Positions 42,526-51,137 of a stretch of DNA of 64,000 bases are shown here, one piece after another. Origin of the DNA: Mesorhizobium sp. C432A. GTDB lineage: Bacteria; Pseudomonadota; Alphaproteobacteria; Rhizobiales; Rhizobiaceae. Every line of letters begins with the position of its first letter. Position 1 is the first letter of the stretch. A program made the translations under genes and the position numbers. The stretch is taken from the NCBI RefSeq assembly GCF_030323145.1, contig NZ_CP100470.1, forward strand, positions 5,683,001 to 5,747,000, read 5' to 3'. Below the pieces are notes generated by a model, which searched no databases, had not been told where the DNA came from, and saw nothing but the letters and a program-made list of their open reading frames with translations.

Positions 42526-43920
42526 ATGACGATCACGCTTGAACCGGCAATACACGGCGACAGGGTTTCACTGCTACGCGTGCTCGGCCCGGCCCATGTC
42601 TGGGCGCTTGGCGTCGGCATCGTGCTGGTCGGCGAATTCACCGGCTGGAATTTCTCGGCCGACAAGGGCGGCGCACTGGCGGCGCTGATCGTCTGCTGGG
42701 TGGTCGGGCTCTTGTACACTTCGGTCGCCATGATCGACTCCGAGGTGACATCGACGGTTGCCGCCGCCGGCGGCCAATACGCGCAGGCCAAGCACATTGT
42801 CGGGCCGCTGATGGCCTTCAACGTCGCGCTGTTCCTGGTCTTTGCCTACACCATGCTGGAGGTTTCGGACGCCATCCTGCTCGGCGACACCATCGTCGCC
42901 AAGGCCGGCGTCGAAGGGCTCACCCACAACTCCTTCATTGCCGCCACCATCGTCGTGCTGGCATGGCTGAACTATCGCGGCGTGCTGATGACGCTCAACG
43001 TCAACTTCGTCATCACGGCGATAGCCTATGTCTCGATCGTTATCCTGTTCTTCTCGGTCAGCCCCTGGACGCAGGGTGCTGTGCTGAAGCTCAACGAACT
43101 GGTCACCCCCGGCAATGCGCTGCCCTATGGCTGGATCGGCGTCATCGCGGCCTTCCAGTTCGGCATCTGGTACTATCTCGGCATCGAAGGCACCACGCAG
43201 GCCGCCGAGGAAGTGCGCTCGCCGGCGCGTTCGCTGCCTTACGGCACCATGGCCGGCATGATCACGCTTTTGATCGCCGCCGCCATGACCTGGTATGTCT
43301 GCGCCTCGCTGATGCCCTGGGAGTACCTCGGTATCACCTATTATCCCTTGTGGGACGCCGGCAAGCTGACCGGCAGCCCGCTGCTGGAAAACCTGTTGTT
43401 CGTCGCCACGCTGCTCGCGGCACTGGCGTCGGCCAATGGCTGTATCAACGATGCGGCCCGCGCGTGGTTCTCGCTTGGACGCGACCGCTATCTGCCGACA
43501 TGGTTCTCGGCCGTGCACCCGAAATACCGCACGCCCTATCGCTCGATCCTGTTCCTGTTGCCGATCGCGCTCGCCTTCGCCTTCATCGCCGACCTCAACC
43601 AGGCGATCACCTTCTCAATCCTGTCGGGCGTGCTGCAATACACCTTCATGAGCATAAACATCATGATGTTCCGCAAAAAGTGGCCGCTGGGCACGATCCG
43701 CCGCGGCTATACGCACCCGTTCCACCCGATCCCGGCGATCGTGCTGTTTTGCCTCTGCGTGGTGACCTTCTTTGCGATCTTCCTCGGCTACGGCACGCAG
43801 CTGATCGCCATGGTCGCCTTCTACTTCCTGATCTCGCTGTGGTTCCACTTCTACCGTTACCGCTATGTGCGCCGCGGCGACCAGTTCACCATGCCGTGGC
43901 CGAAGCCGCAGGGCTATTGA
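42526..43920 (+). CDS. APC-family permease, probably for methylated amines or glutamyl amides
   Basis: A 464-residue transporter with about 12 helices of the amino acid-polyamine-organocation family. The N-terminal GIVLVGEFTGWNFSADKGG segment corresponds to the helix-1 substrate bend, and WYYLGIEGTTQAAEEVRSPAR is the conserved loop after helix 6. It resembles ethanolamine-type permeases. It is the fourth gene of the small-membrane-protein operon, with a candidate operator shared with tmm and mgsA. Methylamine, dimethylamine or gamma-glutamylmethylamide are plausible substrates. Confidence 0.82.
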   Translation: MTITLEPAIHGDRVSLLRVLGPAHVWALGVGIVLVGEFTGWNFSADKGGALAALIVCWVVGLLYTSVAMIDSEVTSTVAAAGGQYAQAKHIVGPLMAFNVALFLVFAYTMLEVSDAILLGDTIVAKAGVEGLTHNSFIAATIVVLAWLNYRGVLMTLNVNFVITAIAYVSIVILFFSVSPWTQGAVLKLNELVTPGNALPYGWIGVIAAFQFGIWYYLGIEGTTQAAEEVRSPARSLPYGTMAGMITLLIAAAMTWYVCASLMPWEYLGITYYPLWDAGKLTGSPLLENLLFVATLLAALASANGCINDAARAWFSLGRDRYLPTWFSAVHPKYRTPYRSILFLLPIALAFAFIADLNQAITFSILSGVLQYTFMSINIMMFRKKWPLGTIRRGYTHPFHPIPAIVLFCLCVVTFFAIFLGYGTQLIAMVAFYFLISLWFHFYRYRYVRRGDQFTMPWPKPQGY

Positions 43921-43962
43921 CAGGAGAGGGCCTGCCGGTCTGGGCGGGCATGGCGTGACGAG

Positions 43963-44652
43963 GTGTCTGACGTGACGACAGCATTGCTGGCCGGGGCGGT
44001 CGCCGTGGCTCTCGTCCTGCACCTCGCCTGGCATACGCGCGCCAGCCGCAAAAAGGCCAAGGCTGATCTTGCAGCCGAGGCAGCCAGCATCCGGACCGTC
44101 ATCACAGATGCCGTTGATGTCTCCGATGGCACAGCCGGCGTTGTCACCTGGGCCGGCACATGGAACGGACAGCGCGTGCAGCTGCGCACCATCGTCGACA
44201 CGCTGGCAACGCGAAAGCTGCCGGCGCGATGGTTGAGTGTCACGATCACAGAGCCGGTTGCGGTGCCGGCGACCTTCGACATGATGATGCGGCCGGGCTC
44301 GCCGACGACCTTCTCCAATTTCGATCATCTTCAGCATACGCTGCCGAAGGCTCCGGGATTTCCGGCTGAAGCCGTGCTGCGAACCGACCTCAGGGCGGCG
44401 CGCTTTCCGCAGAACCTGATCGCCAGCCATCTCGACATCTTTGCCGAAGGCCGCGCCAAGGAACTCTTGATCACCCCGAACGGCGTGCGCATCGTCTGGC
44501 TGCTGGCCGAGGCCGAGCGGGCGCGCTACGGCGTGTTCCGGCAGGCCGCATTCGGCGGCGCAAGGCTGGATCCAACGCTGGTCGAGAGACTGCTGACCTC
44601 GGCCTCAGTGCTGCGCGATGCCATCAACCGACAGGAAAGGCAGGTCGCATGA
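43963..44652 (+). CDS. Uncharacterised protein with one N-terminal membrane helix
   Basis: About 229 residues beginning at GTG 43963 (an alternative is GTG 43972). A single helix (residues 6-22) and a basic stretch (RASRKKAKAD) are followed by a soluble domain with predicted beta segments (VVTWAGTWNGQRVQLRTI, RWLSVTITEPVAVPATFD). It overlaps the next small gene by four bases. It is part of the cluster between the permease and mgs operons. No known family is recognised. Confidence 0.65.
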   Translation: MSDVTTALLAGAVAVALVLHLAWHTRASRKKAKADLAAEAASIRTVITDAVDVSDGTAGVVTWAGTWNGQRVQLRTIVDTLATRKLPARWLSVTITEPVAVPATFDMMMRPGSPTTFSNFDHLQHTLPKAPGFPAEAVLRTDLRAARFPQNLIASHLDIFAEGRAKELLITPNGVRIVWLLAEAERARYGVFRQAAFGGARLDPTLVERLLTSASVLRDAINRQERQVA

Positions 44653-44966
44653 GCGCACCCGCACCGACAAACCCGTATCTGGTGCTCGGCGCTGCCATCG
44701 TCTTACCGGCCAGCGGCCACGTCATTCTGGGCGTGCCCGTGCGCGGCCTGCAGTTCCTGTTCTTCATGGTGATCCTCGCCTGGGTGACGGCCAAGATCGC
44801 GCCGGCCGATGCCAGCTTCGTCGGCCGCCACGCCGGCGGCTTCCTGATCTATGCGCTGTCGATCCTCGATGCCTACAGAATAGCCCGCATCCGCACCGCC
44901 ACATGGATTCACAGCGCCCGCGACGGCGGCGATAGTTCACAAGGCCGCATCGAGCCGGATACGTAA
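44649..44966 (+). CDS. Small membrane protein (three predicted helices)
   Basis: A 105-residue hydrophobic protein with helices at about 11-30, 33-52 and 62-78. The ATG overlaps the upstream stop by ATGA, so the two are coupled. The C-terminal tail (ARDGGDSSQGRIEPDT) is polar. The downstream gap of 84 bp holds the mgs promoter and operator candidate. Function unknown. Confidence 0.65.
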   Translation: MSAPAPTNPYLVLGAAIVLPASGHVILGVPVRGLQFLFFMVILAWVTAKIAPADASFVGRHAGGFLIYALSILDAYRIARIRTATWIHSARDGGDSSQGRIEPDT

Positions 44967-44981
44967 CTACAGGAATATTTT

Positions 44982-44997
44982 TTTCATACGATTGAAT
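44982..44997. promoter_or_regulatory. Candidate operator upstream of mgsA (site D, 9 of 10 arm bases)
   Basis: TTTCA-TACGAT-TGAAT, one mismatch from TTTCA-N6-TGAAA, 53 bp before the mgsA ATG. On the minus strand the overlapping bases read TATGAAAAAAATATTCC, resembling the flank of site C. Confidence 0.45.
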
Positions 44998-45050
44998 TCG
45001 CACGACGCATTCGATACATCATCGTCTAGTGGTAACGTCGGGAGGCTGAC

Positions 45051-45947
45051 ATGTGTGGAATCGTCGGACTTTTTCTGAAAGACAAGTCGCTTGAGCCGCA
45101 GCTCGGCTCGATGCTGTCGCAGATGCTGATATCGCTCAGCGATCGCGGCCCCGACAGCGCCGGCATTGCCATCTATGGCGCGCCTTCCAGGAATGAAGCC
45201 AAGATCACCATCCAGTCCGCGAAGCCCGAGCGCGATTTCCGCGGCCTCGACGCCGAACTCGCGAAGGCCATCGGCGCGCCGGTGAGCATAGCGGTGAAGT
45301 CCACCCATGCAGTGTTGAGAACCGCGCCCGACAAGGTCGATGCCGCGCGCGAAGCGCTGCAGTCAATCCGCCCCGACGCGCGCATCATGGGCGCCGGCGA
45401 AGCGGTGGAAATCTACAAGGAAGTCGGTCTGCCGGAAGCGGTCGTCGACCGCTTCGACGTCCGCTCGATGACCGGCACGCATGGCATCGGCCATACCCGC
45501 ATGGCGACGGAATCGGCCGTCACCACTATGGGCGCGCATCCGTTCTCGACCGGCGCCGACCAGTGCCTGGTGCACAATGGCTCGCTGTCCAACCACAACA
45601 ATGTGCGGCGTGAGCTGGTGCGGGAGGGCATGAAATTCGAGACCGAGAACGACACCGAGGTCGCCGCCGCCTATCTCTCCTCGCAGATGGCGCATGGCAA
45701 GAACCTCGGCGAGGCGCTGGAAGGCACGCTGTCCGACCTCGACGGCTTCTTCACCTTCGTCGTCGGCACCAAGAACGGTTTCGGCGTGGTGCGCGATCCG
45801 ATCGCCTGCAAGCCCGCCGTCATGGCCGAGACCGACCAGTATGTCGCCTTTGGCTCGGAATATCGGGCGCTGACCAAGCTGCCCGGCATAGACAATGCGA
45901 GGGTCTGGGAGCCGGAACCCGCAACCGTCTATTTCTGGGAGCATTGA
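45051..45947 (+). CDS. mgsA: N-methylglutamate synthase subunit A (class II glutamine amidotransferase domain)
   Basis: A 298-residue Ntn-type amidotransferase. Cys2 directly after Met (MCGIVGLFLKDK) is the expected N-terminal nucleophile. SDRGPDSAGIA, RMATES and HNGSLSNHNNVR are the glutaminase signature regions. It releases methylamine from gamma-glutamylmethylamide for transfer to 2-oxoglutarate. It corresponds to the N-terminal domain of GltB, split as a separate subunit, as is usual in MgsABC. It starts the long operon mgsABC-gmaS-mgdABCD. Confidence 0.88.
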   Translation: MCGIVGLFLKDKSLEPQLGSMLSQMLISLSDRGPDSAGIAIYGAPSRNEAKITIQSAKPERDFRGLDAELAKAIGAPVSIAVKSTHAVLRTAPDKVDAAREALQSIRPDARIMGAGEAVEIYKEVGLPEAVVDRFDVRSMTGTHGIGHTRMATESAVTTMGAHPFSTGADQCLVHNGSLSNHNNVRRELVREGMKFETENDTEVAAAYLSSQMAHGKNLGEALEGTLSDLDGFFTFVVGTKNGFGVVRDPIACKPAVMAETDQYVAFGSEYRALTKLPGIDNARVWEPEPATVYFWEH

Positions 45948-45951
45948 GCCC

Positions 45952-46680
45952 ATGCCGGCAACCAAACTTTCGAAGGCGGCGCAAGACCAGGCGTCCCGGG
46001 TCTTCGATCTTGATGTGTCGTCGCTGCGCGAGCTCAACCAGGCGCTTCACAATCTGACGCCCGGCTCCAACGAAACGGCGTGGGAAGTGCTGCACCCGAA
46101 GGGCAGCCATTCGGTTGCGGTCGGCGTCGACCAGCCTGTCAGCATCGATGTGCGCGGCAGCGTCGGCTACTACTGCGCCGGGATGAATGACGGCGCTGCC
46201 ATCACCGTGCACGGCTCGGCCGGACCTGGCGTCGGCGAAAACATGATGTCGGGCTCGATCGTCATCAAGGGCGACGCCAGCCAGTATGCCGGCGCCACCG
46301 GCAAGGGCGGGCTGCTCGTCATCGAGGGCAACGCCTCGTCGCGCTGCGGCATCTCGATGAAGGGCATCGACATCGTCGTGCACGGCAATATCGGCCACAT
46401 GTCGGCCTTCATGGCGCAGTCCGGCAATCTGGTGGTGCTGGGCGATGCCGGCGACGCACTTGGCGATTCCATCTACGAAGCGAGGCTGTTCGTGCGCGGC
46501 AAGGTCGAAAGCCTGGGCGCCGACTGCATCGCCAAGGAGATGCGGCCCGAGCATATCGAACTGCTGCAGGGACTGCTCGACCGCGCCGGCGTCACCGGCG
46601 TCAAGCCGTCGGAATTCAAGCGCTACGGCTCGGCGCGCACGCTCTACAATTTCAATATCGACAACGCCGACGCGTATTGA
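45952..46680 (+). CDS. mgsB: N-methylglutamate synthase subunit B (GltB C-terminal beta-helix domain)
   Basis: A 242-residue GXGXG-type protein like the C-terminal domain of glutamate synthase. Repeated Gly-rich turns (HGSAGPGVGENMMSG, GDASQYAGATGKGGLLVIEGNAS, HGNIGHMSAFM) mark the right-handed beta-helix. It supplies structure between the amidotransferase and FMN subunits. The ATG at 45952 is 4 bp after mgsA. The gap to mgsC is 6 bp. Confidence 0.87.
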   Translation: MPATKLSKAAQDQASRVFDLDVSSLRELNQALHNLTPGSNETAWEVLHPKGSHSVAVGVDQPVSIDVRGSVGYYCAGMNDGAAITVHGSAGPGVGENMMSGSIVIKGDASQYAGATGKGGLLVIEGNASSRCGISMKGIDIVVHGNIGHMSAFMAQSGNLVVLGDAGDALGDSIYEARLFVRGKVESLGADCIAKEMRPEHIELLQGLLDRAGVTGVKPSEFKRYGSARTLYNFNIDNADAY

Positions 46681-46686
46681 GGCAGC

Positions 46687-48015
46687 ATGACCTACAAGAA
46701 CCCGCCGACGACGCCGCGCAAATCCGCGACCTTCGACGACTACACGCTTTCCGAAATCCGCCGCGCCGCGGCGACCGGCATCTATGACATCAGGGGCGCC
46801 GGGGCCAAGCGCAAGCTGCCGCATTTCGACGACCTTTTGTTCCTCGGCGCCTCGATCTCGCGCTATCCGCTGGAAGGCTATCGCGAGCGGTGCGACACGT
46901 CGGTCGTGCTGGGCTCGCGCTATGCCAAGAAGCCGATCGAGCTGAAAATCCCGATCACCGTTGCCGGCATGAGCTTCGGGTCGCTGTCCGGCCCGGCCAA
47001 GGAAGCGCTCGGCCGTGGCGCTACGCTCTCAGGCACGTCGACCACCACGGGCGACGGCGGCATGACCGAGGAAGAGCGCGGCCATTCCAAGCAACTGGTC
47101 TACCAGTACCTGCCGTCACGCTACGGCATGAACCCCAGGGATTTGCGCCGTGCCGACGCCATCGAAGTCGTTGTCGGCCAGGGCGCCAAGCCCGGCGGCG
47201 GCGGCATGCTGTTGGGACAAAAGATTTCCGACCGCGTCGCCGAAATGCGCACGCTGCCGAAGGGCATCGACCAGCGCTCGGCCTCACGCCATCCCGACTG
47301 GACCGGGCCGGACGATCTCGAGATCAAGATCCTCGAGCTGCGCGAGATCACCGACTGGGAAAAGCCGATCTACGTCAAGGTCGGCGGCGCCCGCCCCTAT
47401 TACGACACAGCACTTGCGGTGAAGGCCGGCGCCGATGTCGTCGTCGTCGACGGCATGCAGGGCGGCACGGCGGCCACCCAGGAAGTATTCATCGAAAATG
47501 TCGGCCAGCCGACGCTTGCCTGCATCAGGCCGGCGGTGCAGGCGCTGCAGGATCTCGGCATGCACCGCAAGGTGCAGCTGATCGTGTCGGGCGGCATCCG
47601 CAATGGCGCCGACGTCGCCAAGGCGCTGGCGCTCGGCGTCGACGCGGTGTCGATCGGCACGGCAGCGCTCGTCGCGCTCGGCGACAACGACCCGCGCTGG
47701 GAGGCCGAATACAATGCGCTCGGCACCACCGCCGGCGCCTATGACGACTGGCACGAGGGTCGCGACCCCGCGGGCATCACCACGCAGGACCCCGAACTGA
47801 TGAAGCGGGTCGATCCGATCGCCGCCGGACGGCGGCTGGCGAACTACCTCAAGGTGATAACGCTGGAGGCGCAGACCATTGCGCGTGCCTGCGGCAAGAA
47901 CAGCCTGCACAATCTCGAGCCCGAGGATCTCGTAGCCCTCACCATCGAAGCCGCCGCCATGGCTGGCGTGCCGCTGGCCGGCACCAACTGGATACCGGGG
48001 AAAAACGGCTTCTAA
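46687..48015 (+). CDS. mgsC: N-methylglutamate synthase subunit C (FMN-binding glutamate synthase-type domain)
   Basis: A 442-residue TIM-barrel protein like the central FMN and 3Fe-4S domain of glutamate synthase. GMSFGSLSGPAKEALGRGA near residue 95, PGGGGMLLGQKIS near 170, VKVGGARPYYDTALAVKAGADVVVVDGMQGGTAA near 230 and GGIRNGADVAKALALGAD-type text near 295 outline the active site. It transfers methylamine to 2-oxoglutarate to give N-methylglutamate. It is encoded in the operon with mgsA and mgsB. Confidence 0.9.
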   Translation: MTYKNPPTTPRKSATFDDYTLSEIRRAAATGIYDIRGAGAKRKLPHFDDLLFLGASISRYPLEGYRERCDTSVVLGSRYAKKPIELKIPITVAGMSFGSLSGPAKEALGRGATLSGTSTTTGDGGMTEEERGHSKQLVYQYLPSRYGMNPRDLRRADAIEVVVGQGAKPGGGGMLLGQKISDRVAEMRTLPKGIDQRSASRHPDWTGPDDLEIKILELREITDWEKPIYVKVGGARPYYDTALAVKAGADVVVVDGMQGGTAATQEVFIENVGQPTLACIRPAVQALQDLGMHRKVQLIVSGGIRNGADVAKALALGVDAVSIGTAALVALGDNDPRWEAEYNALGTTAGAYDDWHEGRDPAGITTQDPELMKRVDPIAAGRRLANYLKVITLEAQTIARACGKNSLHNLEPEDLVALTIEAAAMAGVPLAGTNWIPGKNGF

Positions 48016-48045
48016 AAAACACATCAAAATAAGCGAGGAACTATA

Positions 48046-49353
48046 ATGGGGAACGATCTCGCCGCATTCGCCAAAGAGAACGGCGTCAAATATTTCATGA
48101 TTTCCTACACCGACCTGTTCGGCGGCCAGCGCGCCAAGCTGGTGCCGGCGCAGGCGATCGCCGACATGCAGAAGGACGGCGCCGGCTTCGCCGGTTTCGC
48201 CACTTGGCTCGACCTCACGCCGGCGCATCCTGATATGCTGGCGGTGCCGGATCCGGATTCGGTGATCCAGCTGCCGTGGAAGCCCGATGTCGCCTGGGTC
48301 GCCGCCAACTGCATCATGGACGACAAGGAGGTCGAGCAGGCGCCGCGCAACACGCTGCGCCGGCTGATCGCGGAAGCCGCCACCGACGGCATGCATGTCA
48401 AGACCGGCGTCGAGGCCGAGTTCTTCCTGATCTCGCCAGACGGCAGTGTCATCTCCGACAAATACGACACCGCATCGAAGCCTTGCTACGACCAGCAAGC
48501 GGTGATGCGCCGTTACGATGTCATCGCCGAGATTTGCGACCACATGCTGGCGCTGGGCTGGAGCCCCTACCAGAATGACCATGAAGACGCCAACGGCCAG
48601 TTCGAGATGAACTGGGCCTTCGACGATGTGCTGGCGACCGCCGACAAGCACTCGTTCTTCAAGTTTATGGTCAAGTCGGTAGCGGAAAAGCACGGCCTGC
48701 GCGCGACCTTCATGCCGAAGCCCTTCCAGGGCCTGACCGGCAATGGCTGCCACGCCCATATTTCGGTGTGGGACAAGGCCGGCAAGGTCAACGTCTTTGC
48801 CGATAATGCGATGGAGCTCGGCCTGTCGGCCAAGGGCAAGAATTTCCTCGGCGGCATCATGAAACATGCCTCGGCGCTGGCCGCCATCACCAACCCGACG
48901 GTGAACTCCTACAAACGCATCAACGCGCCGCGCACCATTTCGGGCGCCACCTGGGCTCCGAACACGGTGACCTGGACCGGAAACAACCGCACCCACATGG
49001 TGCGCGTGCCCGGCCCCGGCCGCTTCGAGCTGCGGTTGCCGGACGGCGCCGCAAACCCTTATCTGCTGCAGGCCGTCATCATTGCCGCCGGTCTCGACGG
49101 CATCCGCTCCAAGGCCGATCCCGGCAAGCGCTACGACATCGACATGTACCAGAACGGCCACACGGTGAAAGGCGCGCCGAAGCTGCCGCTCAATCTGCTC
49201 GACGCGCTTCGCGAATACGACAAGGACAAATCGCTCAAGGCGGCGCTGGGTGAGGAATTCTCGTCGGCTTATCTAAAGCTGAAGCACCAGGAATGGAATT
49301 CCTATGCTTCGCACTTCACGCAATGGGAGCGCGACCACACGCTGGACATATAA
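48046..49353 (+). CDS. gmaS: Gamma-glutamylmethylamide synthetase (type III glutamine synthetase family)
   Basis: A 435-residue glutamine-synthetase-like ligase, called GlnT in rhizobia, which here condenses methylamine with glutamate at the cost of ATP. GS motifs are visible: VEAEFFLI (metal ligands), GQFEMNW, NGCHAHIS (the His and Asn active-site loop), NSYKRI and FELRLPDGAANPYL. Short length and the position between mgsC and mgdA support GmaS rather than ordinary glutamine synthetase. The ribosome-binding site is GAGGAAC. Confidence 0.9.
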   Translation: MGNDLAAFAKENGVKYFMISYTDLFGGQRAKLVPAQAIADMQKDGAGFAGFATWLDLTPAHPDMLAVPDPDSVIQLPWKPDVAWVAANCIMDDKEVEQAPRNTLRRLIAEAATDGMHVKTGVEAEFFLISPDGSVISDKYDTASKPCYDQQAVMRRYDVIAEICDHMLALGWSPYQNDHEDANGQFEMNWAFDDVLATADKHSFFKFMVKSVAEKHGLRATFMPKPFQGLTGNGCHAHISVWDKAGKVNVFADNAMELGLSAKGKNFLGGIMKHASALAAITNPTVNSYKRINAPRTISGATWAPNTVTWTGNNRTHMVRVPGPGRFELRLPDGAANPYLLQAVIIAAGLDGIRSKADPGKRYDIDMYQNGHTVKGAPKLPLNLLDALREYDKDKSLKAALGEEFSSAYLKLKHQEWNSYASHFTQWERDHTLDI

Positions 49354-49389
49354 TCGTCCCCGCTGTGCGAGCGACCTCGGAATGACCTG

Positions 49390-50643
49390 ATGAAATATTC
49401 GATCTTCTCGCTCGCCCGTGCTGCCCTTTCCGGCCACAAGAATTGGCAGCGCACCTGGCGCGATGCGGCGCCCAAGGACCACTACGATGTGGTGATCATC
49501 GGCGGCGGCGGCCATGGGCTCGCCACCGCCTGGTTCCTCGCCAGCGAGTTCGGCATCAGAAACGTCGCCGTGCTGGAAAAGGGCTGGATCGGCTCCGGCA
49601 ATGCCGGCCGCAACACCACCATCATCCGTTCCAATTACGGCCTGCCCGGCAATACCGGCTTCTACGAGCTTTCGATGAAGCTTTGGGAGCGGATGGAGCA
49701 GGACCTCAACTATAACGCCATGGTCAGCCAGCGCGGCGTCCTCAACCTCTATCATTCCGATGCGCAGCGCGACGCTTATGCGCGGCGCGGCAACACCATG
49801 CGCATCAATGGCATCGATGCCGAACTGCTCGACCAGGCGGCGCTGAAGAAGATGCTGCCGTTCCTGAATTTCGACCATGCGCGCTTTCCCGTGCAGGGCG
49901 GCCTCCTGCAGCGCCGCGGCGGCACCGCGCGGCATGACGCGGTGGTCTGGGGCTATGCCCATGCGGCGAGCGAACTCGGCGTCGACATCATCCAGAACTG
50001 CGAGGTCACCGGCTTTGTCCGGGACGGCAACGGCAAGGTGACTGGCGTCGAGACGTCGCGCGGCAAGATCGGCGCCGGCAAGGTCGGCATGGCAGTCGCC
50101 GGGTCATCGTCGCGTGTCGCAGCGATGGCGGGCATGCGCCTGCCGATCGAAAGCCATGTGCTGCAAGCTTTCGTCTCGGAGGCGATCAAGCCGCTCATTC
50201 CTGGCGTCATGACCTTCGGCGCCGGGCATTTCTATGTCAGCCAGTCCGACAAGGGCGGGCTGGTCTTCGGCGGCGACATCGACGGCTATAATTCCTACGC
50301 CCAGCGCGGCAATCTGCCTGTCATGGAAGATGTCTGCGAGGGCGGCATGGCGCTGATCCCGATGATCGGCCGCGTGCGGCTTCTGCGCCAGTGGGGCGGC
50401 ATCATGGACATGTCGATGGATGGCTCGCCGATCATCGACAAGACGCCGGTCGACGGGCTCTACCTCAATGCCGGCTGGTGCTATGGCGGCTTCAAGGCGA
50501 CGCCGGGATCGGGCTTCGTCTTTGCCCATCTTCTGGCGCGTGACGAAACGCACAAGGAGGCGGCGCTGTTTCGGCTCGACCGCTTCCAGCGCGGCGCCAT
50601 GATCGACGAAAAGGGCCAAGGCGCCCAACCGAACCTGCATTGA
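49390..50643 (+). CDS. mgdA: N-methylglutamate dehydrogenase subunit A (sarcosine oxidase beta-like flavoprotein)
   Basis: A 417-residue DAO-fold flavoprotein. The FAD loop YDVVIIGGGGHGLATAWFL is near residue 33, followed by LEKGWIGSGNAGRNTTIIRSN, which includes the residues near the covalent flavin of SoxB-type subunits. A C-terminal LNAGWCYGGFKATPGSG completes the site. It oxidises N-methylglutamate within the MgdABCD complex. It follows gmaS by 36 bp. Confidence 0.88.
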   Translation: MKYSIFSLARAALSGHKNWQRTWRDAAPKDHYDVVIIGGGGHGLATAWFLASEFGIRNVAVLEKGWIGSGNAGRNTTIIRSNYGLPGNTGFYELSMKLWERMEQDLNYNAMVSQRGVLNLYHSDAQRDAYARRGNTMRINGIDAELLDQAALKKMLPFLNFDHARFPVQGGLLQRRGGTARHDAVVWGYAHAASELGVDIIQNCEVTGFVRDGNGKVTGVETSRGKIGAGKVGMAVAGSSSRVAAMAGMRLPIESHVLQAFVSEAIKPLIPGVMTFGAGHFYVSQSDKGGLVFGGDIDGYNSYAQRGNLPVMEDVCEGGMALIPMIGRVRLLRQWGGIMDMSMDGSPIIDKTPVDGLYLNAGWCYGGFKATPGSGFVFAHLLARDETHKEAALFRLDRFQRGAMIDEKGQGAQPNLH

Positions 50644-50658
50644 GGCGGCCGGAACAAG

Positions 50659-50934
50659 ATGCGTATCACCTGTCCTTTCTGCGGCGAACGCGAACTCGGC
50701 GAGTTCAGCTATCTCGGCGATGCCAAGCCTGTACGGCCGGCGGCGGGTGCCGGCGAGGATGCTGTCTACGACTACGTCTATCTGCGCGACAATGTCGCCG
50801 GCGTGATGGCTGAGAACTGGTATCACGGCGGTGGCTGCCGGGCCTGGCTGAAGGTCACCCGCAACACGCTGACGCACGAGATCTCGGCGGTGGAACCGGC
50901 GGCGGGGGCTGGTGCGAGGCAGGTGGCGAAATGA
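50659..50934 (+). CDS. mgdB: N-methylglutamate dehydrogenase subunit B (sarcosine oxidase delta-like)
   Basis: A 91-residue zinc-binding subunit. MRITCPFCGERELGEFSY supplies two Cys (5 and 8), and WYHGGGCRAW supplies a His and the third Cys. Length and motifs match SoxD. The stop overlaps the ATG of the 68-codon ORF by ATGA. Confidence 0.88.
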   Translation: MRITCPFCGERELGEFSYLGDAKPVRPAAGAGEDAVYDYVYLRDNVAGVMAENWYHGGGCRAWLKVTRNTLTHEISAVEPAAGAGARQVAK

Positions 50935-51137
50935 GCTATCCTGTCGAAATCGTAGCCGTCGCGAAAAGCGCCAGCCCCCTACCTCCCCCTTGTGGGGAGG
51001 TCGGACCGCAGGTCCGGGTGGGGGTCGGTGCCGCACCCCCACCCCGCTGCTGCGCAGCGACCCTCCCCACAAGGGGGAGGGTGAAGAGCGCGACGGTCCC
51101 GCCTGGCATTGGATCGATGAGAGGCCGGCCATCGTGA
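50931..51137 (+). CDS. 68-codon ORF spanning a palindromic repeat, coupling mgdB to mgdC
   Basis: The ORF overlaps the mgdB stop by ATGA (50931-50934) and its own TGA (51135-51137) overlaps the mgdC GTG start, so it bridges the 199-bp gap without a break in translation. Only its two ends (SYPVEIVAVAKSA and VPPGIGSMRGRPS) are not repeat-derived; the middle is encoded by the palindrome at 50982-51080. Without the repeat it would be about 30 codons. It may be a translational coupler rather than a functional protein. Confidence 0.35.
   Translation: MSYPVEIVAVAKSASPLPPPCGEVGPQVRVGVGAAPPPRCCAATLPTRGRVKSATVPPGIGSMRGRPS
50982..51080. repeat. Long palindromic repeat in the mgdB-mgdC gap
   Basis: The outer arms at 50982-51000 and 51062-51080 are exact inverted copies of each other (CCTCCCCCTTGTGGGGAGG on the left). 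Inside are CGGACC...GGTCCG, GTGGGGG...CCCCCAC and GCTGCTGCGCAGC hairpins. It lies within the operon and apparently inserted into or between coding sequences without stopping translation. Confidence 0.75.

Noticed and set aside
50912..51133. Extending mgdC upstream to the frame start at 50912
   Set aside because: The extra sequence is encoded by a palindromic repeat and overlaps mgdB, while the family N-terminus begins at the GTG at 51134.
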